Below, piece by piece: positions 1 through 4,939 of a stretch of 5,662 nucleotides of DNA. This DNA is from Chloroflexia bacterium (GTDB lineage Bacteria; Chloroflexota; Chloroflexia; Thermomicrobiales; JALYUS01). A program made the translations under genes and the position numbers. Under the pieces are notes generated by a model. The model was not told where the DNA came from. It saw only the letters and a list, made by a program, of their open reading frames with translations, and ran no database searches. Positions within the stretch are counted from its first letter, which is position 1. The number at the start of each line of letters is the position of its first letter. The DNA lies in the NCBI GenBank assembly GCA_025928215.1, contig JAICJW010000302.1:1-5662 (forward strand), written 5' to 3'.

Positions 1-16
1 CGCAGTGAAAATGTAG

Positions 17-90
17 ATACCCGTCACATTTCCTTGCAATCGTCGTTTACACTGATAGATACGGCGGGTGAGGTCGGCGTATACCCGTCA
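17..90. repeat. Pair of 10-bp direct repeats upstream of the secreted-protein gene
   Basis: The 10-mer ATACCCGTCA occurs at 17-26 and again at 81-90, exactly 64 bp apart (about six helical turns) and both upstream of the GTG start at 117. A 10-bp exact match within about 110 bases is unlikely by chance, so a two-site regulator-binding arrangement is possible. TTGCAA at 34-39 between the copies could be a -35 element, but no convincing -10 follows it. The regulatory role is inference only. Confidence 0.3.
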
Positions 91-116
91 GAGATTCATA
101 GCGGAGGGGTTGATTC

Positions 117-518
117 GTGAAGATCTGGAAGAAGGGCGTCATCGTCACATTGGCCATCTGCGGCGTGCTGTTGCTCGCGGTGTCGGTCTCTGCCGGACCG
201 CCGCATGGCAAGCCGAAGCCGATGCTCGTCAAGGTGTCGGTCGTCGGTGCCTATGATAGCGTGTCGAAAACGGTCACCTTCACCGCGACGAGCCCCCGCC
301 GCGGGTCGGCCTTCACGGACAGTTGGACTGGCGCTACGCTGGTAGGGACGACGTTCAACCCGGCGATGGGTTCGTATGTTTCGACGGCGACGGTGGATGC
401 ATCAACTGCATCGTCGGGCGACACGTTCACTGCAGGGTATGCTATCACGATGACGGCAGGGAGGAGCAGGGCCGTTACCTTTAGCGGTGCTGGGGCCGCG
501 ACAGTGACTATCCCGTAG
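117..518 (+). CDS. Small secreted protein of unknown function (signal peptide)
   Basis: This encodes a 133-residue protein that I do not recognise as any named family. Residues 1-6 (MKIWKK) form a basic n-region, residues 7-25 a hydrophobic core, and VSA at 24-26 before GPP is a good signal peptidase I site, so the protein is predicted to be exported with a mature chain of about 107 residues. The mature part has no Cys, is rich in Thr, Ser, Ala, Gly and Val, and alternates beta-type stretches (KTVTFTAT, YVSTATV, RAVTFSG), which suggests an all-beta, perhaps Ig-like, fold; this is inference. Cys15 lies inside the hydrophobic core without a proper lipobox (AIC), so a lipoprotein is unlikely. 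The GTG start at 117 is chosen because GGAGG at 103-107 sits 9 bases upstream and because it gives the complete signal peptide. The gene stands alone and converges on the ATPase gene at 689; a hairpin follows its stop by 19 bases. Confidence 0.75.
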   Translation: MKIWKKGVIVTLAICGVLLLAVSVSAGPPHGKPKPMLVKVSVVGAYDSVSKTVTFTATSPRRGSAFTDSWTGATLVGTTFNPAMGSYVSTATVDASTASSGDTFTAGYAITMTAGRSRAVTFSGAGAATVTIP

Positions 519-537
519 TATCAGCCAAAGCGATCTT

Positions 538-579
538 ACAGTGAAGCGCCGCCGCGCATGCCGAGCGGCGCTTCACTGT
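538..579 (+). terminator. Strong hairpin after the secreted-protein gene, probable terminator
   Basis: ACAGTGAAGCGCCGC at 538-552 pairs perfectly with GCGGCGCTTCACTGT at 565-579: a 15-bp stem with a 12-base loop, starting 19 bases after the TAG at 516-518. No T-run follows, so it is not a canonical intrinsic terminator. Its position between two convergent genes still fits transcription termination or 3'-end protection for either strand. Apart from this hairpin I see nothing in 519-688. Confidence 0.6.
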
Positions 580-688
580 GTGCACGTACTTGCAATCCTC
601 GTCCGTCGAGCCACGGAAGATCTGAGAGAGTTGAAAAGCCCTTACAGGACATACGCTCTGCGACTCCTGCGTACGGCCCGCGTGGGGT

Positions 689-1354
689 TCACCCCGGGAG
701 CAGATCGCAATAAAAGAAACGGTCATCCCGCAGGACGACGTCGCCACGAACCCACGCGATGCGCTCCGTGAAGATCGGGCCGTCATGCACGAAGGTGTGG
801 AACTCCCCGTTCTCCCCACACGGATCGACGCCGGACGGCAGATCGGCGAGGAACTGCTCGTCGAATGCCCGTCCCGCCCACTCCGCACCGAGGGCCTGTG
901 CATCGACGCACACGGTCACCGCCGTAAATCCCTCTGCGATGAATGTCTGGGCGAGTTGCGCGGGATCCTTGCTCCAGAGCGGGAACACAGCTCGCATGCC
1001 GGCTTCCGCGAGCTGCCCCTCTCGATACCGCCGCACGTCTTCCAGGAAAATATCGCCGGAGGCCGCAGTGTGGAGACCCATGCTCTTCAGACCCTCGCAG
1101 GCCTTCGACATCCGGGTGGCGTACTCCTCGTTCGAGCAGTTCCTCGGAATGAGTACCTGCGTGAGCGGCAGCCCCACCGATGCCGCCTGACGTTCGAGCA
1201 GGAGGCGCCGGACGCCGTGCATGCTCACGCGGTCGTACCCCTCGGTCACCGTCGTCAGCAGCGCGGCTACCTCATATTCCCCGGCCCTGCGGAGCGTGTG
1301 AAGTGCGAGCGCACTATCCTTCCCCCCGCTCCACAACAGCACAATCCTCTCCAC
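689..1354 (-). CDS. PP-loop ATPase, DUF71/COG2102 diphthine--ammonia ligase-like protein
   Basis: This 221-residue protein belongs to the adenine nucleotide alpha-hydrolase (PP-loop) superfamily. SGGKDS at residues 9-14 is the ATP pyrophosphatase loop. Other family signatures are MHGVR (45-49), GDIFLEDVRRYRE (100-112), FPLW.KD (124-130) and PCGENGEFHTF (178-188). Length and motif order match the single-domain bacterial and archaeal DUF71 family. In archaea and eukaryotes a relative (Dph6) amidates diphthine on EF2 using ATP and ammonium. Bacteria lack diphthamide, so the substrate here must differ; a role in B12 salvage has been proposed for some bacterial members, but nothing in this window supports it. 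The enzyme is predicted to be cytosolic. The GTG start at 1354 places SGGKDS at the usual position, and the AGGAG/AAGGG stretch (complement of 1362-1371) lies about 7-12 bases upstream. The stop (TGA) is at 691-689. Confidence 0.88.
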   Translation of the reverse strand: MERIVLLWSGGKDSALALHTLRRAGEYEVAALLTTVTEGYDRVSMHGVRRLLLERQAASVGLPLTQVLIPRNCSNEEYATRMSKACEGLKSMGLHTAASGDIFLEDVRRYREGQLAEAGMRAVFPLWSKDPAQLAQTFIAEGFTAVTVCVDAQALGAEWAGRAFDEQFLADLPSGVDPCGENGEFHTFVHDGPIFTERIAWVRGDVVLRDDRFFYCDLLPG

Positions 1355-1384
1355 GGTGGCACCCTTCTCCTCTGCACCAAGTGC

Positions 1385-1480
1385 TCAGCTATCCGGCCAT
1401 CTCTCTCCGAACACTTCCGGGTGCACTGTCGCCACTTCCCGGATGAACGAGGTCAGATGCCGCCTCTTCGCGTAGTTTAT
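1385..1480 (-). pseudogene. Coding-like tail upstream of the DUF71 gene, possible gene remnant
   Basis: On the minus strand, reading towards the DUF71 gene, this frame gives a very protein-like 31-residue end: NYAKRRHLTSFIREV followed by ATVHPEVFGERWPDS and a TGA at 1387-1385, 30 bases before the DUF71 start. The frame stays open further upstream, but that part is antisense to the SnoaL gene and looks non-coding. There is no ATG or TTG start in the protein-like part: the natural first codon would be ATA (1480-1478), and in-frame CTG and GTG codons occur later without a ribosome site. It may be the decayed C-terminus of a former upstream operon partner, or a very short protein with an odd start. 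The family is not recognised, and the call rests on amino-acid character alone. Confidence 0.3.
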
Positions 1481-1532
1481 GGCAGGCTGGCTACAATCTC
1501 TGCATCCGATCGGAGAATCCTCTGCACGCGGT

Positions 1533-1562
1533 TTGATATATCGCAATGACGATTCGTATAAG
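1533..1562 (+). promoter_or_regulatory. Sigma-70-type promoter for the SnoaL-like gene
   Basis: TTGATA at 1533-1538 (5 of 6 to TTGACA) is separated by 18 bases from TATAAG at 1557-1562 (5 of 6 to TATAAT). Transcription would start around 1569, giving a leader of about 38 bases with GGGAG at 1594-1598 before the ATG at 1607. Confidence 0.6.
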
Positions 1563-1606
1563 GTCAGACAGCGAGGGGCGGGACAATCTGGAAGGGAGCA
1601 TGCAAC

Positions 1607-1942
1607 ATGGCGACGACTGAGGAAGTTAGCGAGGCGTATATCCGGGCGTGGAACGCGGTCGATGATGCCGAGCGTCGCCGCTTGCTCGACGTCTGCTGGG
1701 CGGACGATGGGATACTGACCGGTCCGAACTACGAGGTGGCGGGGCGCGCGGCAATGGAGGTACATCTGGGTGGAATCCTGGTGCGGAATCCTGGCGCGCG
1801 AGTCGTGACAACGAGCGGCCTCGATGCGCACCACGATGCCGTGCGCTATGGCTGGCGCATCTTCCGAGGCGATACCTCGATCCTCGCGGAGGGTGGGATA
1901 CCGTCATCATGGGGCCGGATGGGCGCATCGCGCGCGTGCTGA
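1607..1942 (+). CDS. SnoaL/NTF2-like protein, C-terminally frameshifted
   Basis: The in-frame product is 111 residues. The N-terminal part (TEEVSEAYIRAWNAVDDAERRR, then LLDVCWADDG) is the typical helix and cone entrance of SnoaL-like NTF2-fold proteins, followed by the GR.A(M/I) segment and a beta stretch with DAHHDAVRYGWRIF. Members of this family are small, usually dimeric cytosolic proteins of about 130 residues that bind or isomerise small molecules; no substrate can be named. The ATG at 1607 is supported by GGGAG at 1594-1598 (8 bases) and a promoter at 1533-1562. After Glu95 the frame runs into unrelated sequence (GIPSSWGRMG) and stops at 1940-1942. The missing end of the fold lies in the next frame (separate entry), so this copy is either a recent pseudogene or carries a sequencing error in a G-run. 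Family assignment is confident; specific function is unknown. Confidence 0.8.
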   Translation: MATTEEVSEAYIRAWNAVDDAERRRLLDVCWADDGILTGPNYEVAGRAAMEVHLGGILVRNPGARVVTTSGLDAHHDAVRYGWRIFRGDTSILAEGGIPSSWGRMGASRAC

Positions 1943-1998
1943 TGTTCTATGGTCCTCTCCCTCCTGGCGCGACGAATGAGCGCAAAGATAATCCTTAA
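1892..1998 (+). pseudogene. Out-of-frame C-terminal segment of the SnoaL-like gene
   Basis: From TGG at 1894 the frame shifted by two reads WDTVIMGPDGRIARVLMFYG then PLPPGATNERKDNP and stops at TAA 1996-1998. This matches the usual last two strands of SnoaL-like proteins (G.D....DGRI..V..F). Restoring one base in the GGG at 1891-1893 joins it to Glu95 and gives a complete protein of about 130 residues, the normal family length. The break is therefore a single-base loss, most simply a G from a run of four. Confidence 0.72.
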
Positions 1999-2153
1999 GA
2001 GCGGCGGCAATAGGCCACGCCTCGTTGGGCGCGAGTTCGTTCATCAGCGCCCGATGGGCTGGACGAGACCACATGATGCTCACAAATACCGGCAGTGGCT
2101 GAATTGCATCGCGGGTTCTTTCTCATCGCATCGGGAGGGCGACCGGCGTTACC

Positions 2154-2516
2154 TCACGCCCGATCGGTGACGGCGTCAATCACGATGAAGAGGTTGAGCA
2201 AGTCGAACGGCTTGCCCAGCCAGGCGTCGTAGCAAAGCCCCGGGGGCGCGTTCTTCCGCGGCATCGCGCTCATCGCGACGATCGGAATGTCGGCGGTGCG
2301 GGGGTGGGCGCGCAGCAGCCGGCTGAGGTCCGCGCCGTCCAGGATCGGCATCAACACGTCGAGGAGGATGACATCGGGCTGCTCCTCTGCGGCGACACGC
2401 AAGGTGGCAGCGCCCAGGCCGCCAATCGCGCGATAGCCCTCATCCGCAAGCGCGTCGGTGATGGCCGCGCAGATCTCCTCGTCATCGTCCACGACGAGCA
2501 CCGTTCGATTCGCCAT
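2154..2516 (-). CDS. Single-domain response regulator (receiver/CheY-like)
   Basis: This 120-residue protein is one complete receiver domain with no output domain. It opens with MANRTVLVVDDDEE, giving the acidic pair at Asp10-Asp11. Asp53 in PDVILLDVLMP is the phosphoacceptor, Ser83 in PIVAMSA is the conserved hydroxyl residue, and Lys102-Pro103 in LGKPFD is the conserved Lys-Pro. Trp99 sits where CheY has its signalling Tyr. Such proteins pass phosphoryl groups or signal by protein contacts in the cytosol, but no histidine kinase is encoded here, so the partner is unknown. The start at 2516 is preferred over one 42 bases upstream because GGAGG (complement of 2523-2527) lies 6 bases before it and the family begins here. 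The gene follows the TetR gene on the same strand after a 143-base gap in which I see no clear terminator, so co-transcription or a separate promoter are both possible. Confidence 0.9.
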   Translation of the reverse strand: MANRTVLVVDDDEEICAAITDALADEGYRAIGGLGAATLRVAAEEQPDVILLDVLMPILDGADLSRLLRAHPRTADIPIVAMSAMPRKNAPPGLCYDAWLGKPFDLLNLFIVIDAVTDRA

Positions 2517-2659
2517 GCAATCCCTCCCCATCCCGCGACAGACCGTAATGGCCGCCACAACCGTCGTATCGGTATTGCAGGGAATATGCCAGAAGGAAAC
2601 CGGTCACGAGGAGTGCGACATGCTGCGCCTCTCTTGCGCGACCGGGAGTGGGAGGGATC

Positions 2660-3286
2660 TCATTCCCCCGATGGCTCACGCGCGATCAGCCCCTGCATGA
2701 CGCTGCGGACAACGTCCCGCGCAAACTGGGCATCGACTGGTGCATTCGCATGGAGCATACGGTTCGCCACCGCGCCGAAGAGGAGATCGAGCGCCAACTC
2801 GATGTCGGTCTCGGCCGGGATCTCCCCACGGGCAATTGCCCGGGCAAACGCCGCGTGCGCGCTTTCCCGCACCGGCGTGAAGAACCGTGCGCGGTAGGCG
2901 TCGCCGAAGGCGGGATCGGCGTGCGCATGCCCGAGCATGGCGGCCCACAGGCGCATCATCCCGGGTGCTTGCACCGCCCGGAGCCGCGCCTCAATATCCT
3001 CGAGCAGATCCCCGGCGAGTGACCCCGTATCGATAATTGCCCGCTCGATATGCGCCGCGAATTGCGCCTCGATGGTGTCGAGGGCGAGGGTTTCCTTGGA
3101 GTCCCACCAACGGTAGATCGTCGCCCTGCTCGTCCCCGCCCGTGCGGCGACTGCATCGAGCGTCATCGCCAGCAGCCCCTCCTCGGCAAGCAGTTCGCCG
3201 GCGGCATGCAGGATCGCCGCGGTCGCCTGGTCGCGGCGCGGGCGACCGCGGCGGCGGGGGACATCGGGCGGTGGCCTCGCTCCCAT
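2660..3286 (-). CDS. TetR/AcrR-family transcriptional repressor
   Basis: This 208-residue protein has the TetR layout: a basic arm RRRGRPRRDQ at residues 11-20 (with an AT-hook-like RGRP core), a helical DNA-binding domain from about 21 to 68, and the helix-turn-helix TLDAVAARAGTSRATIYRWW at 42-61. The all-helical C-terminal domain (about 80-200) contains the ARGEIP.ETDIELALDLLFGA region seen in TetR regulators with a ligand-binding and dimerisation domain. The ligand cannot be read from sequence. The start at 3286 is chosen over upstream ATGs because AAGGA within CCTTCCTT (3291-3298, complement) is correctly spaced and the extra upstream residues look non-coding. It is divergent from the gene at 3455; palindromes in the 168-base gap suggest it represses that gene and possibly itself. 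Confidence 0.92.
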   Translation of the reverse strand: MGARPPPDVPRRRGRPRRDQATAAILHAAGELLAEEGLLAMTLDAVAARAGTSRATIYRWWDSKETLALDTIEAQFAAHIERAIIDTGSLAGDLLEDIEARLRAVQAPGMMRLWAAMLGHAHADPAFGDAYRARFFTPVRESAHAAFARAIARGEIPAETDIELALDLLFGAVANRMLHANAPVDAQFARDVVRSVMQGLIAREPSGE

Positions 3287-3307
3287 AGCGCCTTCCTTGA
3301 GGATGTG

Positions 3308-3325
3308 ATACAAGACGTACCGTAT
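3308..3325. promoter_or_regulatory. Imperfect palindrome near the TetR start, possible operator
   Basis: ATACAAGACGTACCGTAT is an 18-bp palindrome matching in 12 of 18 positions (ATAC...ACGT...GTAT), 22 bases upstream of the TetR start codon. Its size and place fit an autoregulatory TetR operator, but a match this loose is expected about once by chance in a gap of this length. Confidence 0.3.
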
Positions 3326-3402
3326 TGCTACGCGCCGTGTGCCGTGTGTTGTGCGCCCTATCCTCGATAACGCCAGCTCGGGCGATCCGGTTTCGGACGC
3401 TG

Positions 3403-3436
3403 TTGACATTCTCCGCATGTTTCGCGCGACGAAACA
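3403..3436 (+). promoter_or_regulatory. Consensus -35 box and perfect inverted-repeat operator before the 3455 gene
   Basis: A perfect TTGACA lies at 3403-3408. Nine bases after it, TGTTTCG (3418-3424) and CGAAACA (3430-3436) form a perfect 7-bp inverted repeat with a 5-base spacer, covering the place where the -10 box should be (about 3425-3431). No good TATAAT-like hexamer is visible there. The size and symmetry are typical of TetR-family operators, and a repressor bound here would block RNA polymerase for the rightward gene. Binding by the neighbouring regulator is inference. Confidence 0.55.
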
Positions 3437-3454
3437 GTAGACCGAGGAGTATGG

Positions 3455-3958
3455 ATGGTCAGCAATGAGCGCGTGAGGGAGCGTGATACCTGGGTCGAGC
3501 ACGACTGGCCCGATCTCGGCGTTCGCAGTCGCCTGCCCCTGTTTCTCAATGCCCTCCAGTTCCGCGAGGGCGAGCGCCGCGGCTACTTCCTCGCCAGCGA
3601 CCGGGTCGCCCCGCGCGAGTTCCTGGCCGTCACGCGTCTGCCGTCAATAGTGGGAGAGGGGATGGTTGAGGCGTGGCAGTCGGAGGGGAAGCGTCTGATG
3701 ACGGCTCCTGCGTGGCGCGGCGCGGTGGTGGAAGCCCCGACCCCCGTTGTGGTCAACGGAACGATCGGGGAGCAGGGAACGCTCTGGTTCCACGACCCGT
3801 GCGGGCAGGAACTGATCGGGCTGCTCTGGGTGGGGCAGGTCGCAGGTGACCGCGTGACGGTCATGTATTGGTGCGAGGCGACGCAGTCGCACCATTGCGG
3901 CGCGTGCTTTCGGCGCCTGCTCACATCGCTGCGCTGGGTGCCGCACGTTCAGGGATGA
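3455..3958 (+). CDS. Uncharacterised protein with Cys/His cluster, divergent from TetR gene
   Basis: The protein has 167 residues and I do not recognise its family. It lacks a signal peptide or membrane segment and so is probably cytosolic. Residues 27-62 (LPLFLNALQFREGERRGYFLASDRVAPREFLAVTRL) look like strands and a helix, residues 95-140 alternate beta-type stretches (TLWFHDP, ELIGLLWVGQV, RVTVMYW), and the end (RRLLTSLRWV) is a short amphipathic helix. This broadly resembles PsbP/DcrB-like small alpha+beta domains, but only weakly. C140, H146, H147, C148 and C151 form a cluster including a CxxC (HHCGAC), which could bind a metal or be redox-active; C116 is also present. The start at 3455 is set by GAGGAG at 3444-3449, 5 bases away; the ATG at 3451 is in another frame and stops after five codons. 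The gene is divergent from a TetR repressor, with an operator-like palindrome between them, so its expression is probably inducible. It converges on the 4008 gene, with a hairpin in between. Confidence 0.75.
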   Translation: MVSNERVRERDTWVEHDWPDLGVRSRLPLFLNALQFREGERRGYFLASDRVAPREFLAVTRLPSIVGEGMVEAWQSEGKRLMTAPAWRGAVVEAPTPVVVNGTIGEQGTLWFHDPCGQELIGLLWVGQVAGDRVTVMYWCEATQSHHCGACFRRLLTSLRWVPHVQG

Positions 3959-3962
3959 GGAC

Positions 3963-3991
3963 GTGGCCGGCACAGCGTTGTGTCCGGCCGC
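3963..3991. terminator. Hairpin between two convergent genes, likely bidirectional terminator
   Basis: GGCCGG (3965-3970) pairs with CCGGCC (3984-3989) and CACA (3971-3974) with TGTG (3979-3982), closing a GCGT loop; T3983 is a single bulge, and G3963-C3991 can extend the stem. It starts 5 bases after the stop of the 3455 gene and 17 bases beyond the stop of the convergent 4008 gene. There is no T-tract, so the terminator role is inferred from structure and place. Confidence 0.5.
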
Positions 3992-4007
3992 TGCGCCGGC
4001 GAACGCA

Positions 4008-4181
4008 TCACGGTGAGATCCTCAACGCGGTAGCGCCGGGGATCGGTGGCGCTAACACCATAGAGATCATGCCATCACCCTCCGTAGCCGGGCGATGCAC
4101 GCAACTCGTGGCGAGATCGGGGTATGCGCCGGAGGGGTTGATCGGCTCCTCGCGGCTGCCAGGATGAATCAGTGTCGCCAT
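4008..4181 (-). CDS. Small 57-residue protein, second gene of a coupled pair
   Basis: This gives a 57-residue product beginning MATLIHPGSREEPINPSG. The ATG at 4181 lies 2 bases after the TAA of the upstream gene (4186-4184), and AGGAGG within the end of that gene sits 7 bases before it, so translation is very probably coupled. That arrangement, rather than the sequence, is the main evidence that the gene is real. The opening loosely resembles the starts of DUF3846-like phage or plasmid proteins, but the rest does not continue that family, and I assign no function. From about residue 36 onward the product looks less protein-like, while an adjacent frame gives DPRRYRVEDLTV, so a frameshift near 4075 is possible. 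A hairpin at 3963-3991 follows. Confidence 0.5.
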   Translation of the reverse strand: MATLIHPGSREEPINPSGAYPDLATSCVHRPATEGDGMISMVLAPPIPGATALRISP

Positions 4182-4183
4182 CG

Positions 4184-4675
4184 TTATGCCTCCTGAGACG
4201 TCTGCTCGGCGATCAGCGAGCGAAGCGCGGAAAGGAGAAGTTGCTCCGTCGTCGGCGTGGGAACGACCGCCGCAGAAGATGCCGGTACCTTGTCGCTGTC
4301 CTCGGCCCACCAATGCTCGTGGTACTGCCATGAGCCGGTCAGCGCGGCGCCGAGATCGACGAGCGACCTGATGTGGCCGGAGATGAGGTTGCTGTCGCAG
4401 TCGGGGCAGGTCTGCGAGACGTAGAGATACCAGCAGTAATCAAAGGAGTCGTATCCGGCATGGAAGCGGATGCCGTCCTCGATCCACTCGTTGTCGGTCG
4501 GTGTGGCCTCGATGCCGAGCACATCCTTCAGTAGGTCCCGGAGCTTCTCGGCCCGGTTGCGCGCATCGTGGAGTGCCGCTTCCTGCCGCGCTATGTGGTC
4601 TTTCTCGATCATCACGGCATGTTCCGCGATCGCCTGCTCGCGCAACCCCGTCGCCTGTACCATCGTCATGTTCAT
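4184..4675 (-). CDS. Uncharacterised coiled-coil protein with CPxC motif
   Basis: The product has 163 residues, and the family is not recognised. Residues about 10-52 are charged and helical with regular hydrophobic spacing (EHAVMIEKDHIARQEAAL, then RAEKLRDLLKDVL), a probable coiled coil. Residues 60-125 form a compact globular part with many aromatics (FDYCWYLYV, then SWQYHEHWW) and CPDC at 90-93; with C81 and nearby His this could bind zinc, but only one CxxC is present. Residues 133-145 are a Pro/Ala/Thr linker before a last helix (TEQLLLSALRSLIAEQ). No signal peptide is seen. The start at 4675 is firmly set by AGGAGG (complement of 4683-4688) 7 bases upstream. It is the first gene of a coupled pair with the gene at 4181. 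Small coiled-coil and zinc-finger-like genes in such pairs are common in phage- or plasmid-derived DNA, but no other mobile hallmark is present. Confidence 0.75.
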   Translation of the reverse strand: MNMTMVQATGLREQAIAEHAVMIEKDHIARQEAALHDARNRAEKLRDLLKDVLGIEATPTDNEWIEDGIRFHAGYDSFDYCWYLYVSQTCPDCDSNLISGHIRSLVDLGAALTGSWQYHEHWWAEDSDKVPASSAAVVPTPTTEQLLLSALRSLIAEQTSQEA

Positions 4676-4692
4676 GCCCTTTCCTCCTGGAA

Positions 4693-4717
4693 GCGGGGCG
4701 GCTCGTCACCGCCCCGC
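4693..4717 (-). other. GC-only hairpin in the leader of the 4675 gene
   Basis: GCGGGGCGG (4693-4701) pairs perfectly with CCGCCCCGC (4709-4717): a 9-bp all-GC stem with a 7-base loop. It ends 5 bases before the AGGAGG of the coiled-coil protein gene, so in that gene's mRNA it would be a stable structure right next to the ribosome site. It could tune translation, protect the 5' end or attenuate transcription; the sequence does not say which. Confidence 0.5.
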
Positions 4718-4776
4718 GTCGCTAATACTCCGATGGCAACAACACCTGGACTGCGTCACATGAGTCTGCACGGATA

Positions 4777-4806
4777 TTGTCAATCACGTCGACAAGCCCC
4801 TATACT
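4777..4806 (+). promoter_or_regulatory. Sigma-70-type promoter for the alpha/beta hydrolase gene
   Basis: TTGTCA at 4777-4782 (5 of 6) and TATACT at 4801-4806 (5 of 6) are 18 bases apart, the same geometry as the promoter at 1533. Transcription would begin near 4813, leaving a leader of about 125 bases. TTGTC (4777-4781) and GACAA (4791-4795) form a short inverted repeat over the -35 box and spacer and could be an operator half-site pair, though 5-bp arms are weak evidence. A TTGACA for the opposite strand overlaps the same bases, but no -10 follows it. Confidence 0.6.
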
Positions 4807-4939
4807 CCGGACTTAGCCCGTATGAGTCACCCGGTATTTGTGCAATCGTTGTGTGGCAAGCGCGCTGTCCGGGGCACCCCTCTTCCTCCCTCGCGTCGCC
4901 ACCGGTCGCTTCAGCACCTATCAGCGGAATGAGGATGCC

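Noticed and set aside
33..602. Near-identical 14-mers CTTGCAATC(G/C)TCGT at 33-46 and 589-602 flanking the secreted-protein gene, with CAGTGAA also on both sides
   Set aside because: One-mismatch 14-mers are expected by chance in a window of this size, and the spacing between the two elements differs on each side. This is not enough to call a mobile cassette.
684..695. GGGGTTCACCCC, considered as a tRNA T-arm or terminator
   Set aside because: No acceptor, D or anticodon arm fits around it, and the 4-bp stem overlaps the DUF71 stop codon.
785..1549. A 254-codon plus-strand open frame
   Set aside because: It is antisense to the DUF71 gene, whose motifs are clear. The product is biased and has no ribosome site.
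1949..2170. A 73-codon plus-strand open frame between the SnoaL and receiver genes
   Set aside because: It overlaps the out-of-frame SnoaL end and the receiver gene, has no ribosome site and no protein-like pattern. I see nothing else in 1999-2153.
2482..2679. A 65-codon minus-strand frame between the TetR and receiver genes
   Set aside because: It overlaps both neighbours in another frame, and its middle is only weakly hydrophobic. The gap 2517-2659 otherwise holds just the receiver's ribosome site.
4822..4932. A 36-codon open frame in the hydrolase leader ending 7 bases before the ATG at 4940, as a possible leader peptide
   Set aside because: There is no ribosome site before its ATG and no run of regulatory codons. 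The composition is Arg/Pro-rich, as in random GC-rich sequence.
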